Below, piece by piece: positions 1 to 7,841 of a DNA stretch of 35,066 bases. Numbering within the stretch: position 1 is the stretch's first letter; every line of letters begins with the position of its first letter. A model generated the notes under the pieces. It had not been told where the DNA came from. It did no database searches and saw only the letters and a program-made list of their open reading frames with translations. Source of the stretch: an uncultured Mucilaginibacter sp. (GTDB lineage Bacteria > Bacteroidota > Bacteroidia > Sphingobacteriales > Sphingobacteriaceae). The position numbers and the translations under genes are program-made. The stretch is taken from contig CAIPPO010000045.1 of assembly GCA_903866915.1 (NCBI GenBank), positions 1 to 35,066 on the forward strand, read 5' to 3'.

Positions 1-208
1 AATCGCTGGTTTCAACACGTGCAATATCAACCTCCTCGTCGGTACGGAAACGGTATTCAACCAGTTTGCCGCTCTTTACGTTACGCATACGGGCCTGGTA
101 AAACGCGCGCAGGTTACCGGGTGTACGGTGTATGAATTCTTCAACCTGCACCAGCTCGCCATTGAAGCGTAGTATGCTACCGTTCTTTATATCAGATGCT
201 TTAGCCAT
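1..208 (-). CDS. efp: Elongation factor P, N-terminal part (runs off the left edge)
   Basis: The reverse strand from 208 reads MAKASDIKNGSILRFNGE and continues through HRTPGNLRAFYQARMRNVKS and VEYRFRTDEEVD. This is the KOW-like N-terminal domain of elongation factor P, which relieves ribosome stalling at polyproline stretches. About 69 residues are present; the remaining two OB-fold domains lie beyond position 1. The residue at the tip of the first domain that is often modified in EF-P falls in the HRTPGNLRAF segment, where an arginine precedes TPGN. The ATG at 208 is well supported by the family's usual start and by a promoter at 226-256. It is divergent from the rlmI-like gene. Identification is from the visible motif pattern; I am confident. 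Confidence 0.95.
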   Translation of the reverse strand, partial: MAKASDIKNGSILRFNGELVQVEEFIHRTPGNLRAFYQARMRNVKSGKLVEYRFRTDEEVDIARVETSD

Positions 209-225
209 AATATTTTATTGAGGCG

Positions 226-256
226 CAAACTTAGGCACTTCAAGCCAAAGAAACAA
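226..256 (-). promoter_or_regulatory. Promoter of efp
   Basis: Read on the reverse strand, TTG (256-254) is followed after 20 bases by TAAGTTTG (233-226), an exact fit to the Bacteroidota pattern TTG-N17-23-TAnnTTTG. The start codon is 18 bases downstream, so the leader would be short. Confidence 0.75.
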
Positions 257-298
257 GGACACGATGATAGGATTTGTGTGATTAGCAGGAAATTAGTT

Positions 299-430
299 CG
301 AAAGTCGGGAAGTCTGGAAGATGACGTTAGGGTACCTTTCGCATTTTAAGTGCATCTATAAATAACAATTAAAACCAAAAAGCATCTTTCCAACTCAGGA
401 TAGCAATCGGGATGCGGACTTTCCGACTTA
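299..430. repeat. Short inverted microrepeat (AAGTCGGGAAGTC type) upstream of rlmI
   Basis: Positions 299-320 contain AAGTCGGGAAGTCTGG. Positions 415-430 carry the reverse complement with few changes (TAAGTCGGAAAGTCCG when read on the other strand). The arms are about 95 bases apart. A related palindrome lies at 10907-10932, so this looks like a small dispersed intergenic family. I see no gene in 209-448 apart from the promoters. Confidence 0.5.
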
Positions 431-435
431 AGCAG

Positions 436-443
436 TAAATTTG
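436..443 (+). promoter_or_regulatory. -7 element TAAATTTG upstream of rlmI
   Basis: TAAATTTG matches TAnnTTTG exactly and ends five bases before the ATG at 449, so the transcript would be leaderless or nearly so. No clear TTG lies at the expected -33 distance. Confidence 0.5.
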
Positions 444-448
444 CAGCC

Positions 449-1633
449 ATGATCGAAGTCATATTAAAAAAAGGTAAAGAAAAAGCCGTTCTGCAACGCC
501 ACCCCTGGCTGTTTTCAGGCGCTATCGAACGCGTCAAAGGAAAACCTGCCAATGGTGATGTGGTTAAATTGCTGAATGATAGGGGTGATTTTATGGCCTA
601 CGGGTTTTACAATGGGCAATCCCGGGTGGCTTTGCGTTTGCTGGATTGGAATGAGGAGACAGAGATCAACGAAGATTGGCTGCGAAAAAAAGTTCGGTTA
701 GCTGTTTCAAGCAGGAGCAATTTGCTTACCCCGGCAACAAACACCTACCGGCTGATATTTAGCGAAGCGGATTACCTGCCTGGATTGATTGTGGATAAAT
801 ATGCTGATTACCTGGCGGTACAGGTGCTAACTTCGGGAATCGAGCGCCTGATGCCGGTAGTGATTGACGAACTGGATAAACTTTTAAAACCGGAAGGGAT
901 TTTTGATAAAAGCGACGCTTCTTCCCGGGCGCATGAAGGGCTGGAGACCAACCATGCTGTTTTGGCCGGCAAGCACCCGCCAGAATCGGTTGAAGTGACC
1001 GAAAATGGTGTAAAGTATAGCATCAACATCGCTGAGGGGCAAAAATCGGGCTTTTATTGCGACCAGCGCGATAACCGCGATATCGTTGCAAAACACGCCA
1101 AAGGCAAAAAAGTGCTCGATTGTTTCAGCTATACTGGCGGCTTCACTTTAAATGCGCTTAAAAATGGGGCATCATCCGTTTTGAGTGTTGACAGTTCGGC
1201 CCTGGCTATTGATACCCTGAATAAACATATCAGTTTGAACAATTTGGATGCAAGTAAACATACTGCAGTACAGTCGGATGTCAATAAACAGCTGCGTATT
1301 TTGCGAGATCAGGGCGATAAATTTGATATCGTAGTACTCGATCCACCAAAATATGCGCCGTCGCGTTCGGCGCTGGACAAGGCTAGCCGGGCCTACAAAG
1401 ACCTGAATCGCCTGGGGATGTTATTGCTTGAAAGCGGAGGCCTTCTGGCCACTTTTTCCTGCTCGGGAGCGATGGATATCGATACATTCAAACAGGTTCT
1501 GGCATGGGCCGCGCTCGACGCTGGCAAAGAGGTGCAATTTATCTACCAGTTTTGCCAGCCCAAAGATCATCCGGTCAGAGCCTCCTTTCCTGAAGGAGAA
1601 TATTTAAAAGGCTTGCTTTGCCGGGTGTATTGA
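449..1633 (+). CDS. rlmI: Class I SAM-dependent rRNA large-subunit methyltransferase, RlmI family
   Basis: A 394-residue protein, normal for the RlmI (YccW) family that makes 5-methylcytosine at position 1962 of E. coli 23S rRNA. The N-terminal 75 or so residues form a PUA-like RNA-binding domain, starting MIEVILKKGKEKAVLQRHPW. The methyltransferase domain follows, with the SAM-binding loop VLDCFSYTGGFTL near residue 220, the motif VVLDPPKYA near 292 and a Cys-containing FSCSG near 337 at the expected catalytic position. The product GFYCDQRDNR segment near residue 200 is also typical. It stands alone, divergent from efp and convergent with the adhesin-like gene 30 bases away. Function is inferred from family; the exact target base could differ. 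Confidence 0.9.
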   Translation: MIEVILKKGKEKAVLQRHPWLFSGAIERVKGKPANGDVVKLLNDRGDFMAYGFYNGQSRVALRLLDWNEETEINEDWLRKKVRLAVSSRSNLLTPATNTYRLIFSEADYLPGLIVDKYADYLAVQVLTSGIERLMPVVIDELDKLLKPEGIFDKSDASSRAHEGLETNHAVLAGKHPPESVEVTENGVKYSINIAEGQKSGFYCDQRDNRDIVAKHAKGKKVLDCFSYTGGFTLNALKNGASSVLSVDSSALAIDTLNKHISLNNLDASKHTAVQSDVNKQLRILRDQGDKFDIVVLDPPKYAPSRSALDKASRAYKDLNRLGMLLLESGGLLATFSCSGAMDIDTFKQVLAWAALDAGKEVQFIYQFCQPKDHPVRASFPEGEYLKGLLCRVY

Positions 1634-1663
1634 TGAAGCCTGGCGTCCAGACCTCAGCAATAT

Positions 1664-2878
1664 CTACAGAAAACTAACCCCACCATAGTTCGAACTGATA
1701 TTAATCACCCGGTCGCTACCGCCTTTGCCGATATGCCCCCGAAAATTTTTGGTCGGCTTCCAGCCTTTATCTTCGTCTGATGGTGTTTTTTCAGTGATTG
1801 TAACGGGTGCATCGCCATAAATGAATTCACCGTATTTTACGGTAATATCAAAATCGGCGTTGGTTGCATTATTGATACCTACTTTCAGGTTCGAATAGCT
1901 GCCGCTATAAGAAAAACTACTGAAGTTCTTATCCAGGTCATCAACAACAACATTCCCGGCATAGTGCGCATTGATATTACCTTTAGCCGTTATCTTACCA
2001 ATCTTCACCGAACTGTATCTGAACTCGCCATTCAACTGATCGGCTGCATCCAGAGTCAAACTACCATAGCTAACAACCAGATCGGCCGAGGACAAGGTGC
2101 CAATTTTGGCGCTCCCGTACCTCACAACGATATGGTTGTCTGGGTGATTCAAACCTTTGCCTGTAAAGCTTCCGTAGCCCATGTTAATGTTCAATTTGCC
2201 TTCAAAATCCGGCACTTCGGTAGCGCCATAGCTATTATCAATATCCAGTCCGTTTTTTGATGGCATATAAACGGTGTAGTCAACCTCTATTTTGTGGTGA
2301 TTATTTTGGTTATTGAACATTCCGTACCATATAGAATTGCTGCTGCCAAACCTGGTACTAAACGAAACCACGTCACCTTCTTTATGATCGGAAATGGTAA
2401 TACCATCGATCATTTTTTGAGCAGTTTCGTCGCTATTTGCATAGCTGTGGATATTGATTTCGACTTTTACTTCTGGTTTGTTCCAGGTATTGACAATCAC
2501 TTTTCCAAACTTTGTATCAATTCTTAGCTTGTCGTTGGCATCTACCGGATACGATTTGCTATAGGTTTTTACTTTTTCGCTGATTGCACCCTGGGCGCCC
2601 TTATCCTCATTCACCCACTCATTGATATTCTCGCCCAGGTTTTTAAAAACCGGACCCAACTGGTTATCGAGGCTCCTTAAACCTTCATTCAGGTTATGAT
2701 TCAGACCGTTCATCGCAATTTCAAGCTGTTTGATTCCCTTTTTGAGATCCGACCTGTCGTTTTGCGATGTTATCTCCGTTTTTCCGGCAACAGCCGAAGT
2801 GTCCTGCGCCTTTGCGGTAGCAAAGCCCGAAAGTGCTGCGCACAGCACCAATGCGTTTTTATATGCCCTGAGTTTCAT
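1664..2878 (-). CDS. Exported beta-repeat protein, adhesin-like (DUF4097-type), in sigma-factor operon
   Basis: 404 residues with a signal peptide (MKLRAYKNALVLCAALSGFATAKA, cleavage before QD). Residues about 30-100 are helical and polar. From about residue 110 to the end the sequence is short beta-strand repeats with recurring glycine-rich turns: FGKVIVNTW, DNSYGATEV, MGYGSFTGKG, VRYGSAKIG, VSYGSLTLD. This pattern is that of the putative adhesin/DUF4097 right-handed beta-helix proteins often found downstream of ECF sigma genes in Bacteroidota. Its ATG lies 20 bases inside the anti-sigma gene, so the two are translationally coupled. It probably acts in the periplasm or at the outer membrane as the output or sensor arm of the regulon. 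No catalytic motif is visible. Confidence 0.75.
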   Translation of the reverse strand: MKLRAYKNALVLCAALSGFATAKAQDTSAVAGKTEITSQNDRSDLKKGIKQLEIAMNGLNHNLNEGLRSLDNQLGPVFKNLGENINEWVNEDKGAQGAISEKVKTYSKSYPVDANDKLRIDTKFGKVIVNTWNKPEVKVEINIHSYANSDETAQKMIDGITISDHKEGDVVSFSTRFGSSNSIWYGMFNNQNNHHKIEVDYTVYMPSKNGLDIDNSYGATEVPDFEGKLNINMGYGSFTGKGLNHPDNHIVVRYGSAKIGTLSSADLVVSYGSLTLDAADQLNGEFRYSSVKIGKITAKGNINAHYAGNVVVDDLDKNFSSFSYSGSYSNLKVGINNATNADFDITVKYGEFIYGDAPVTITEKTPSDEDKGWKPTKNFRGHIGKGGSDRVINISSNYGGVSFL

Positions 2879-3422
2879 TTTTCTCGTCTTTTTTCATTTG
2901 ATTGTAGTGTTCAAGAATATTCAGTTGCTGGTTAAGTACCTCGGTCTGCGCCTGCAGATTTCTGATCATGGCCAGCAGTACCGCTTCCTGGTTCGGACTG
3001 CCAGGTAATTCGCCATTCAATCGTTTATAGGTCGAGTCCATCGCAGCGATTTCTTTGGAAAACTCCCGGTATATCTCCGGATCGTTTTGGCTGAGTGTTT
3101 TTAACGCCGAGCGCTTTGAAGCAACCAGCGAAACATATTGCGTTTGCTGTTTTGCATAAGTAGGGTTGATTGCTGCATAGTCAACCGCCCGCTGCTGCTG
3201 AAAATGCAGGTAAGCGATAAAACCTAAACCCATTACCACAACGACCGAGGCAGCCACTTTCAGTACAAAGCGGAGCGAAAACATTTTAGTATCGCGTTTT
3301 TCGTTCACTTCGTTTTCAGGCGGCAATTGCGATGCAATCTTCCTCCACAAACCCGCCGAAGGCTCCAGGTCGTCAAATTCTTCCCGGTTATTTCTAACCA
3401 AATCCTCTAATCGCTTGCTCAT
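2859..3422 (-). CDS. Membrane anti-sigma factor-like protein
   Basis: 187 residues. Residues 1-46 are acidic and cytosolic (MSKRLEDLVRNNREEFDDLEPSAGLW), a start often seen in Bacteroidota proteins encoded after ECF sigma genes. One transmembrane helix spans about 50-70 (VLKVAASVVVVMGLGFIAYL). The periplasmic part (75-187) is helical and probably coiled coil, with ELPGSPNQEAVLLAMIRN and repeated Q/L heptads. The gene begins four bases after the sigma-factor stop and overlaps the downstream gene by 20 bases. Single-pass topology and position argue for sequestering the adjacent sigma factor. There is no zinc-binding HxxxCxxC anti-sigma motif, so it is not a ZAS-type protein. Confidence 0.7.
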   Translation of the reverse strand: MSKRLEDLVRNNREEFDDLEPSAGLWRKIASQLPPENEVNEKRDTKMFSLRFVLKVAASVVVVMGLGFIAYLHFQQQRAVDYAAINPTYAKQQTQYVSLVASKRSALKTLSQNDPEIYREFSKEIAAMDSTYKRLNGELPGSPNQEAVLLAMIRNLQAQTEVLNQQLNILEHYNQMKKDEKNETQGI

Positions 3423-3426
3423 CTTC

Positions 3427-3981
3427 CTATTTCTTTTTATTAGTTAATAGCTCGTATAATTTTCTTTTTGCCCTCAAAAACTGGGTCCTCGAGGTATTTT
3501 CCGATATATTCAATATTTGTCCAATCTCTTCGTGGTCGTATCCTTCCAGCAGGTATAGCGACAGTACCACGCGGTAGCCATCGGGCAAAAGTTTCATCGC
3601 TTCTTTTACTTGTGCAACCTGTTCGAGCATTTCCTCATCGTCTTCCAGCTCACTATCCGGAATATTTTCCAGTTGGTCCTCGCCCAATTGCACCAGCTCC
3701 AGTTTGCGCTTGCGCAGCAAATTGATAGCACGATGAACAACAATCTGTTTCAGCCAAAGTCCAAAAGTTGTTTCCTGCCTGAAGTCCTTTATCCGGTTAA
3801 ACGCATCCAGAAAAGCCTCCTGTAAAACATCTTCAGCCTCGTCAACACTGCCCACGATCCGAAAGGCAACGTTCAGCATTGCTTTCGAATACAATCGGTA
3901 CAGCTCATAGCAGGCTTTTTTACTGCCCTGCTTGCACTCCGCCACCAGGGCATAATGCTTATCGACGTAAATGGCTTCCAA
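3427..3981 (-). CDS. ECF RNA polymerase sigma factor (sigma-70 family)
   Basis: 184 residues, the normal size for an extracytoplasmic-function sigma factor. Region 2 is at about 27-65 (YRLYSKAMLNVAFRIVG, then DEAEDVLQEAFLDAF, the core-binding and -10 recognition helices). Region 4 is at about 131-175, with the helix-turn-helix GYDHEEIGQILNISENTSRTQ that contacts the -35 region. An acidic linker, DSELEDDEEMLEQ, joins them. The start must be the TTG at 3981 because an in-frame TAA lies two codons upstream and the next ATG is well inside region 2. It heads the operon with the anti-sigma-like and beta-repeat genes. Autoregulation is typical of such operons but not shown here. Confidence 0.9.
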   Translation of the reverse strand: MEAIYVDKHYALVAECKQGSKKACYELYRLYSKAMLNVAFRIVGSVDEAEDVLQEAFLDAFNRIKDFRQETTFGLWLKQIVVHRAINLLRKRKLELVQLGEDQLENIPDSELEDDEEMLEQVAQVKEAMKLLPDGYRVVLSLYLLEGYDHEEIGQILNISENTSRTQFLRAKRKLYELLTNKKK

Positions 3982-4301
3982 ATTTTACAGCTTTCAATTA
4001 TAAGACGCCGGGTTTTCGCGGACGTTGCATCTTGCAGGAAATTAAGGTAGGAAAATGAATGCGAAGTGCGAAGTGCCAAATGCGAAATGATTATTTTAAT
4101 TGCGGAGTGCGAGGCGCCAAATGTTTAACTGGACAGCTGTAAGAATCGATTTAAATAGGTACTTGGGTAATAGATTGTTTAATGACACAATTATTTGAGC
4201 ACTACCGAAATAATATTCTCTCTAATAAGAATATCCAGCTTCAATAGTTACCTCCCAACACTCCGCATTTGACACTCCGCACTCCGAATTCCTTTTCTTC
4301 C
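3982..4301. other. Gene-free gap of 320 bases with inverted repeats
   Basis: No credible reading frame is present. The gap holds two forward copies (4058-4090, 4098-4123) and one reverse copy (4259-4290) of a GCGGAGTGC/GCCAAATGC repeat. The spacer 4124-4258 is AT-rich and unremarkable. The promoter of the sigma-factor operon should lie in 3982-4057, but no clear TAnnTTTG element is visible on that strand. Confidence 0.6.
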
Positions 4302-4334
4302 TCATTCCGCATTTGGCACTTCGCACTCCGCATT
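4058..4334. repeat. Inverted repeat family with GCGAAGTGCCAAATGCG core
   Basis: The 33 bases at 4058-4090 and the reverse complement of 4302-4334 agree at 31 positions. A second, more diverged pair lies just inside (4098-4123 and 4259-4290). The whole forms a nested dyad with a spacer of about 135 bases. The right outer arm lies within the last codons and the stop of the kinase gene. A further related copy is at 4839-4872. Internal structure is tandem units of roughly 10 bases (GCGAAGT, GCCAAAT). No transposase is nearby. Confidence 0.8.
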
Positions 4335-4877
4335 TAAAAAACGATCTACCTCCATAACGGCACAATCATACCTTTCCTGCCCGATGCCTGAGATGATGAC
4401 ATAGTTGGCATTCAGGGCTTGCAGCTCTTTGTGCCAAACATCCATAAAATGGTCGCGCATGTGGGGGAAATCGCGGAGGGGGTCTTCTTCCCAGGGCATG
4501 TCGATGCTGAGCAGGAGATACAGATCGTAGGGGTGTTTGGGTAATTCTTCCAGCACTTCCTGTGGGGAGCGGCCAAAGGTATGATCGCTCCAGATTTTAA
4601 CGGTGATAAAGGTGGTATCGCAAATGAGTAATCGGTTGGCTTTGGGCAGGTAGTCCTGTTCCAGCGCCAACTGCCCGTAAAACATATTGATCTCGTCCTG
4701 CCAGGTGGGTGGTTCGGTCAATGCAGCGCAATAGTCGCGGGCAAATTCTGGTACCCAAACGGTATGGTAATGTTTTGCGAGGTAGGCGGACAGTGTTGAT
4801 TTACCGGTAGATTCGGGACCAACTATAGCGATTTTTTTGATTGCGGAGTGCGGAGTGTCGATTGCGGAATTGCTCAT
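4302..4877 (-). CDS. AAA-family ATPase, NadR-type ribosylnicotinamide kinase-like
   Basis: 191 residues. Walker A, GPESTGKST, lies at residues 20-28, followed by VWVPEFARDYC and, near 86-91, ICDTTF, the pattern of the C-terminal kinase domain of NadR. That domain phosphorylates nicotinamide riboside to NMN. The NMN adenylyltransferase half of NadR is absent. It lies 21 bases downstream of pnuC in the same direction, so it would trap imported riboside by phosphorylation. Odd point: the first 13 codons (MSNSAIDTPHSAI) and the last eight or so (NAECEVPNAE) are read from copies of the local GCGGAGTGC repeat, so both ends of the protein are repeat-derived. A second possible initiation point would be needed to avoid the N-terminal extension, and none is evident. 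Confidence 0.8.
   Translation of the reverse strand: MSNSAIDTPHSAIKKIAIVGPESTGKSTLSAYLAKHYHTVWVPEFARDYCAALTEPPTWQDEINMFYGQLALEQDYLPKANRLLICDTTFITVKIWSDHTFGRSPQEVLEELPKHPYDLYLLLSIDMPWEEDPLRDFPHMRDHFMDVWHKELQALNANYVIISGIGQERYDCAVMEVDRFLNAECEVPNAE
4839..4872 (+). repeat. Repeat copy inside the 5' end of the kinase gene
   Basis: Contains TGCGGAGTGCGGAGTG and a trailing TTGCGGAAT, the same family as 4058-4334. Relative to the copy at 4302-4334 it is inverted, so the two ends of the kinase gene are complementary over about 16 bases with one mismatch. Confidence 0.75.
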
Positions 4878-4898
4878 TTTAAAATATTAGTTCCGTAT

Positions 4899-5522
4899 TC
4901 AGGCCAATTGCTTCCGGTATTCTTTTTTCCAGTCGAAATAACCAAAGGCAGCAATGATAATGAGGATAACAAACATGAAAGCGGTTGCCTCCAGGTGCTT
5001 TTTGTAGTACACCACCACATAAATAATATCCACAAAAAACCAGATGGCCCAATTTTCCAAAACTTTCCTTGCCAGAAAAACCTGTGCAACCAGGCTGCAT
5101 GATGTACAAAAGCTATCAATATAAGGATAGGCCGGTGGATCATAATGCAGGGCATCTGCAAAAGTGATCAGTGTGTAACCGAGCACAGGAGTTGTAACCA
5201 CAACGATGATGATTGATATAATCGCCTGCTTTTTGGTGATGCTGGCAATAGGCGCTTTGTCTTCAGTTTGCGGATGTTTTGCCCAGAACCACCAGCCATA
5301 GATGCTGGTTACACACAGATAAACATATTGCAGCATATCAGCATACAAGTTGGCCCGGCCAAAAATATAGATATACAGGGCGGTACTTACTATGGCGATC
5401 GGCCAGTTCCAGATACTATTAATTGATGCCAGGTAAACACATAGCAGTCCTGTGATCACACCAATGATCTCGATCCAGGTAGTTTGGTGCCACCAATCTT
5501 GCAGCGCGTGGATAAATTGCAT
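4899..5522 (-). CDS. pnuC: PnuC family nicotinamide riboside/mononucleotide transporter
   Basis: 207 residues with about seven hydrophobic helices, the usual PnuC size and topology. It starts MQFIHALQDWWHQTTWIEIIGVITGLLCVYLA. A WxxW signature is present in IYGWWFWAK near residue 75, and a charged tail closes the protein (DWKKEYRKQ). PnuC proteins import nicotinamide riboside by facilitated diffusion, driven by downstream phosphorylation. The kinase-like gene 21 bases downstream fits that mechanism. I looked for a TPP or NAD-responsive riboswitch upstream and saw none; the start codon is only four bases from a -7 promoter element. In Bacteroidota some PnuC relatives carry thiamine (PnuT), but there the partner is a thiamine kinase; the NadR-like partner favours nicotinamide riboside. 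Confidence 0.88.
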   Translation of the reverse strand: MQFIHALQDWWHQTTWIEIIGVITGLLCVYLASINSIWNWPIAIVSTALYIYIFGRANLYADMLQYVYLCVTSIYGWWFWAKHPQTEDKAPIASITKKQAIISIIIVVVTTPVLGYTLITFADALHYDPPAYPYIDSFCTSCSLVAQVFLARKVLENWAIWFFVDIIYVVVYYKKHLEATAFMFVILIIIAAFGYFDWKKEYRKQLA

Positions 5523-5526
5523 TGTT

Positions 5527-5534
5527 CAAATATA
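5527..5534 (-). promoter_or_regulatory. -7 element TATATTTG of pnuC
   Basis: On the reverse strand TATATTTG (5534-5527) is followed after four bases by the pnuC ATG. The transcript is probably leaderless. No clear -33 TTG is at the standard distance. Confidence 0.5.
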
Positions 5535-5571
5535 ATGGTGGCGCGTTAAACTTGGTTAGCATTAAAAAACA

Positions 5572-5695
5572 TCGAATTTAGAATAATGAATGTTGCAGTG
5601 TTGTATGTATCAATTTAATACCTAGATTCAACCGACTATGTACTGTTTCCTTCGAGATTCATTATTCGAAATTCATCATTCGATATTCAACATTT
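5572..5695. repeat. Inverted microrepeat GAATTTCGAATAATGAAT between pnuC and the M13 gene
   Basis: GAATTTAGAATAATGAAT starts at 5574, and its reverse complement with one change lies in 5655-5676. A partial further copy follows at 5679-5695 (CATTCGATATTCAACATT). The arms are about 65 bases apart. The array sits between a gene start (pnuC) and a gene end (M13), so it could form a structure in the 3' region of the M13 transcript. The remaining gap holds nothing else I can recognise. Confidence 0.55.
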
Positions 5696-5698
5696 CCA

Positions 5699-7753
5699 CT
5701 ACCAGATCTTCACCCTCTTCTCCGGATCCAGCCACATTTTATCGCCTTTTTTGATATGGAAGGCTTCGTAAAACTCGGGGATATCGGTAAACGGACCGTT
5801 GACCCGTAACGAAGCCGGTGAATGCTCATTGGTGAGGATCTGGCTCGATTCCGCTTCTTTTCTTACGGATTCAAGCCAGCCGAGGGAATAACCCAGGAAG
5901 AAACGCTGCAATGGCGTTAAGCCATTAACTGGTTTACCCTCTTTGTATTGCTCTGTTTTTTCGAATGCGGTCAGGCCGATGGCGATGCCGCCGAGGTCGG
6001 CTATATTTTCGCCTTGAGTGGCCTTTCCGTTGATATGCAGCCCATACATTTCATAACCGCTGAACTGATCTACCAGCATTTTTGCCCGTTTTGAAAACTT
6101 TACCGAGTCTTCGGGTGTCCACCATTCTTTCAGGTTACCCTGTGCGTCGAACTGGCGTCCCTGATCGTCAAAACCATGTGTCATTTCGTGCCCAATGGTT
6201 GAGGCCGCAGCATAGCCATATACTACTGCATCGTCTACATCCTCGTCTTTTACGCCGGGTATCATAAACTGTGCCGCAGGCAGCACGATCTCGTTATTTG
6301 ATGGGTTATAATAAGCATTATATGTTTGCGGTGTCATGCCCCATTCGGTACGGTCAACCGGTTTACCCAGTTTATCAGCATTGAACCTGAACCAGAAATT
6401 ATTGGCATTCAGGATATTTAACACATAAGGCTGACGGCTGATTGCTAATGTTGTAAAGTCTTTCCAATGATCGGGGTAACCCACTTTAGGCATCACCTTC
6501 GCCAGTTTGGCATAGGCTTTTTGCTTGGTAGCCGGACTCATCCAATCCAGTTTAGCAATATGCTCTTTGAAACTTGTGCGCATAGCTTCCACCAAATCTA
6601 CATAACGCTTTTTGGTTTTTCCAGGGAAATATTCTTTTACAAAAAGCTGCCCGAGTACTTCTCCCATCAAACCATTCTCGGCGTCGAGCACCCGTTTCCA
6701 GCGCGGGAGTTTCTCTTTACTGCCCGACAAGACAGTTCCCCAAAACCTGAAATTCTCATCTTCAAATGGCTTACTTAAATAAGGTGAACAGGCTTCCAGT
6801 AAATTTTTACGCAGGTAAGCCTTCCAGGTACCTATATCAAATGCCGTAAGCGCTTTATTCAATGCCTGGTAATATTCAGGCTGTCCTAAAATAACCGTAT
6901 CAACATTTTTAAAGCCTGTTTTTTGAAAAAGGTTATTCCAGTCAATCAATGGCGTCAATTTGCTTAAATCCGCTATGGTTAATTTATTGTAATTATGATA
7001 GGGGTCGCGCAGGTCTTCTAACTTCCGCGAATTTTCGGCCAGCAGCTTCTCAAGGCTATAAACCTTGTTGCTGATGAGGACCGAGGCCCCGGGGGCAAGG
7101 CTGGTCAATTTAAACAATGCAGGCAAATGTTTTATCTGGTAATCCGTACGGATATCAACGCTATGCTGGTCGGTATTAAAATAATAGTCGCGGTTAGGCA
7201 AGCCTATACCTGCCTGCCAAAGTTGCAAGACAATTTTGTTGCTGTTTTTTGCATCCTGCCCAACATAGGCCCCTATCGGCGTACCAATCCCAATAGTTTG
7301 CAGGTGCGCAAATTCGTCGACCAGGGTTTTGATATCATTCACCTGGTCAATTTTATCAAGTTCGGGCTGAAGGGTAGTAAGCCCCTGCTGGGTGATGGTG
7401 GCGGTATCCATGCCGGTATAATAAAAATCACCTATCTTTTGTGTATTGGTACCTCTTGGAGCTTTAGCCGCAATAGCATCCTCGCTGATCTTTTTCAGGC
7501 GGTCGCGAATATCTTCTATCACCACATTTCCTATCCCCCAGCTGGCATAGGCAGGCGGTATTGGGTTTTTCTTCAACCAACCACCATTAGCGTATAGAAA
7601 AAAATTATCACCCGGCTTCACCGTAGTGTCGAGATTTTTAAAAACCGGGTCAAGGGCGGGATCGATACTTTGATGGTTACTGCAGGAAGCAAATGCCAAA
7701 AATCCGATTAAAGCAATCGGCATCATCATCTTTTGTGCTAGTTTCATTTTCAT
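5699..7753 (-). CDS. M13 family (neprilysin-like) metallopeptidase, lipoprotein
   Basis: 684 residues from the ATG at 7753. A TTG nine bases further up (7762) is open but adds only three residues and is less likely. The N-terminus is a lipoprotein signal ending in a lipobox-like FASC, so the protein is probably membrane anchored outside the cytoplasm. The zinc motif HEMTH lies near residue 517, and the third ligand glutamate is in ENIADLGG near 580. The neprilysin substrate-binding N-A-Y/F motif is visible as NAYYNPSNNEIVLPAAQF. The C-terminus ends in KVW-like VKIW, where the family usually has a CxVW. Such enzymes cleave small peptides. It is a single gene, and the upstream gap 7754-7841 holds no clear promoter. 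Confidence 0.93.
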   Translation of the reverse strand: MKMKLAQKMMMPIALIGFLAFASCSNHQSIDPALDPVFKNLDTTVKPGDNFFLYANGGWLKKNPIPPAYASWGIGNVVIEDIRDRLKKISEDAIAAKAPRGTNTQKIGDFYYTGMDTATITQQGLTTLQPELDKIDQVNDIKTLVDEFAHLQTIGIGTPIGAYVGQDAKNSNKIVLQLWQAGIGLPNRDYYFNTDQHSVDIRTDYQIKHLPALFKLTSLAPGASVLISNKVYSLEKLLAENSRKLEDLRDPYHNYNKLTIADLSKLTPLIDWNNLFQKTGFKNVDTVILGQPEYYQALNKALTAFDIGTWKAYLRKNLLEACSPYLSKPFEDENFRFWGTVLSGSKEKLPRWKRVLDAENGLMGEVLGQLFVKEYFPGKTKKRYVDLVEAMRTSFKEHIAKLDWMSPATKQKAYAKLAKVMPKVGYPDHWKDFTTLAISRQPYVLNILNANNFWFRFNADKLGKPVDRTEWGMTPQTYNAYYNPSNNEIVLPAAQFMIPGVKDEDVDDAVVYGYAAASTIGHEMTHGFDDQGRQFDAQGNLKEWWTPEDSVKFSKRAKMLVDQFSGYEMYGLHINGKATQGENIADLGGIAIGLTAFEKTEQYKEGKPVNGLTPLQRFFLGYSLGWLESVRKEAESSQILTNEHSPASLRVNGPFTDIPEFYEAFHIKKGDKMWLDPEKRVKIW

Positions 7754-7841
7754 AACAGGCAAAATTGTTCAGTTTAACAGACGACCTATGTAGTAAATAA
7801 AGGAATTTTAAATGCTTTGTAAAGGGTAAAATTAGAAATTG

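Noticed and set aside
5523..5698. Riboswitch upstream of pnuC
   Set aside because: The start codon follows the -7 promoter element by four bases, which leaves no room for a structured leader, and no conserved riboswitch core is present.
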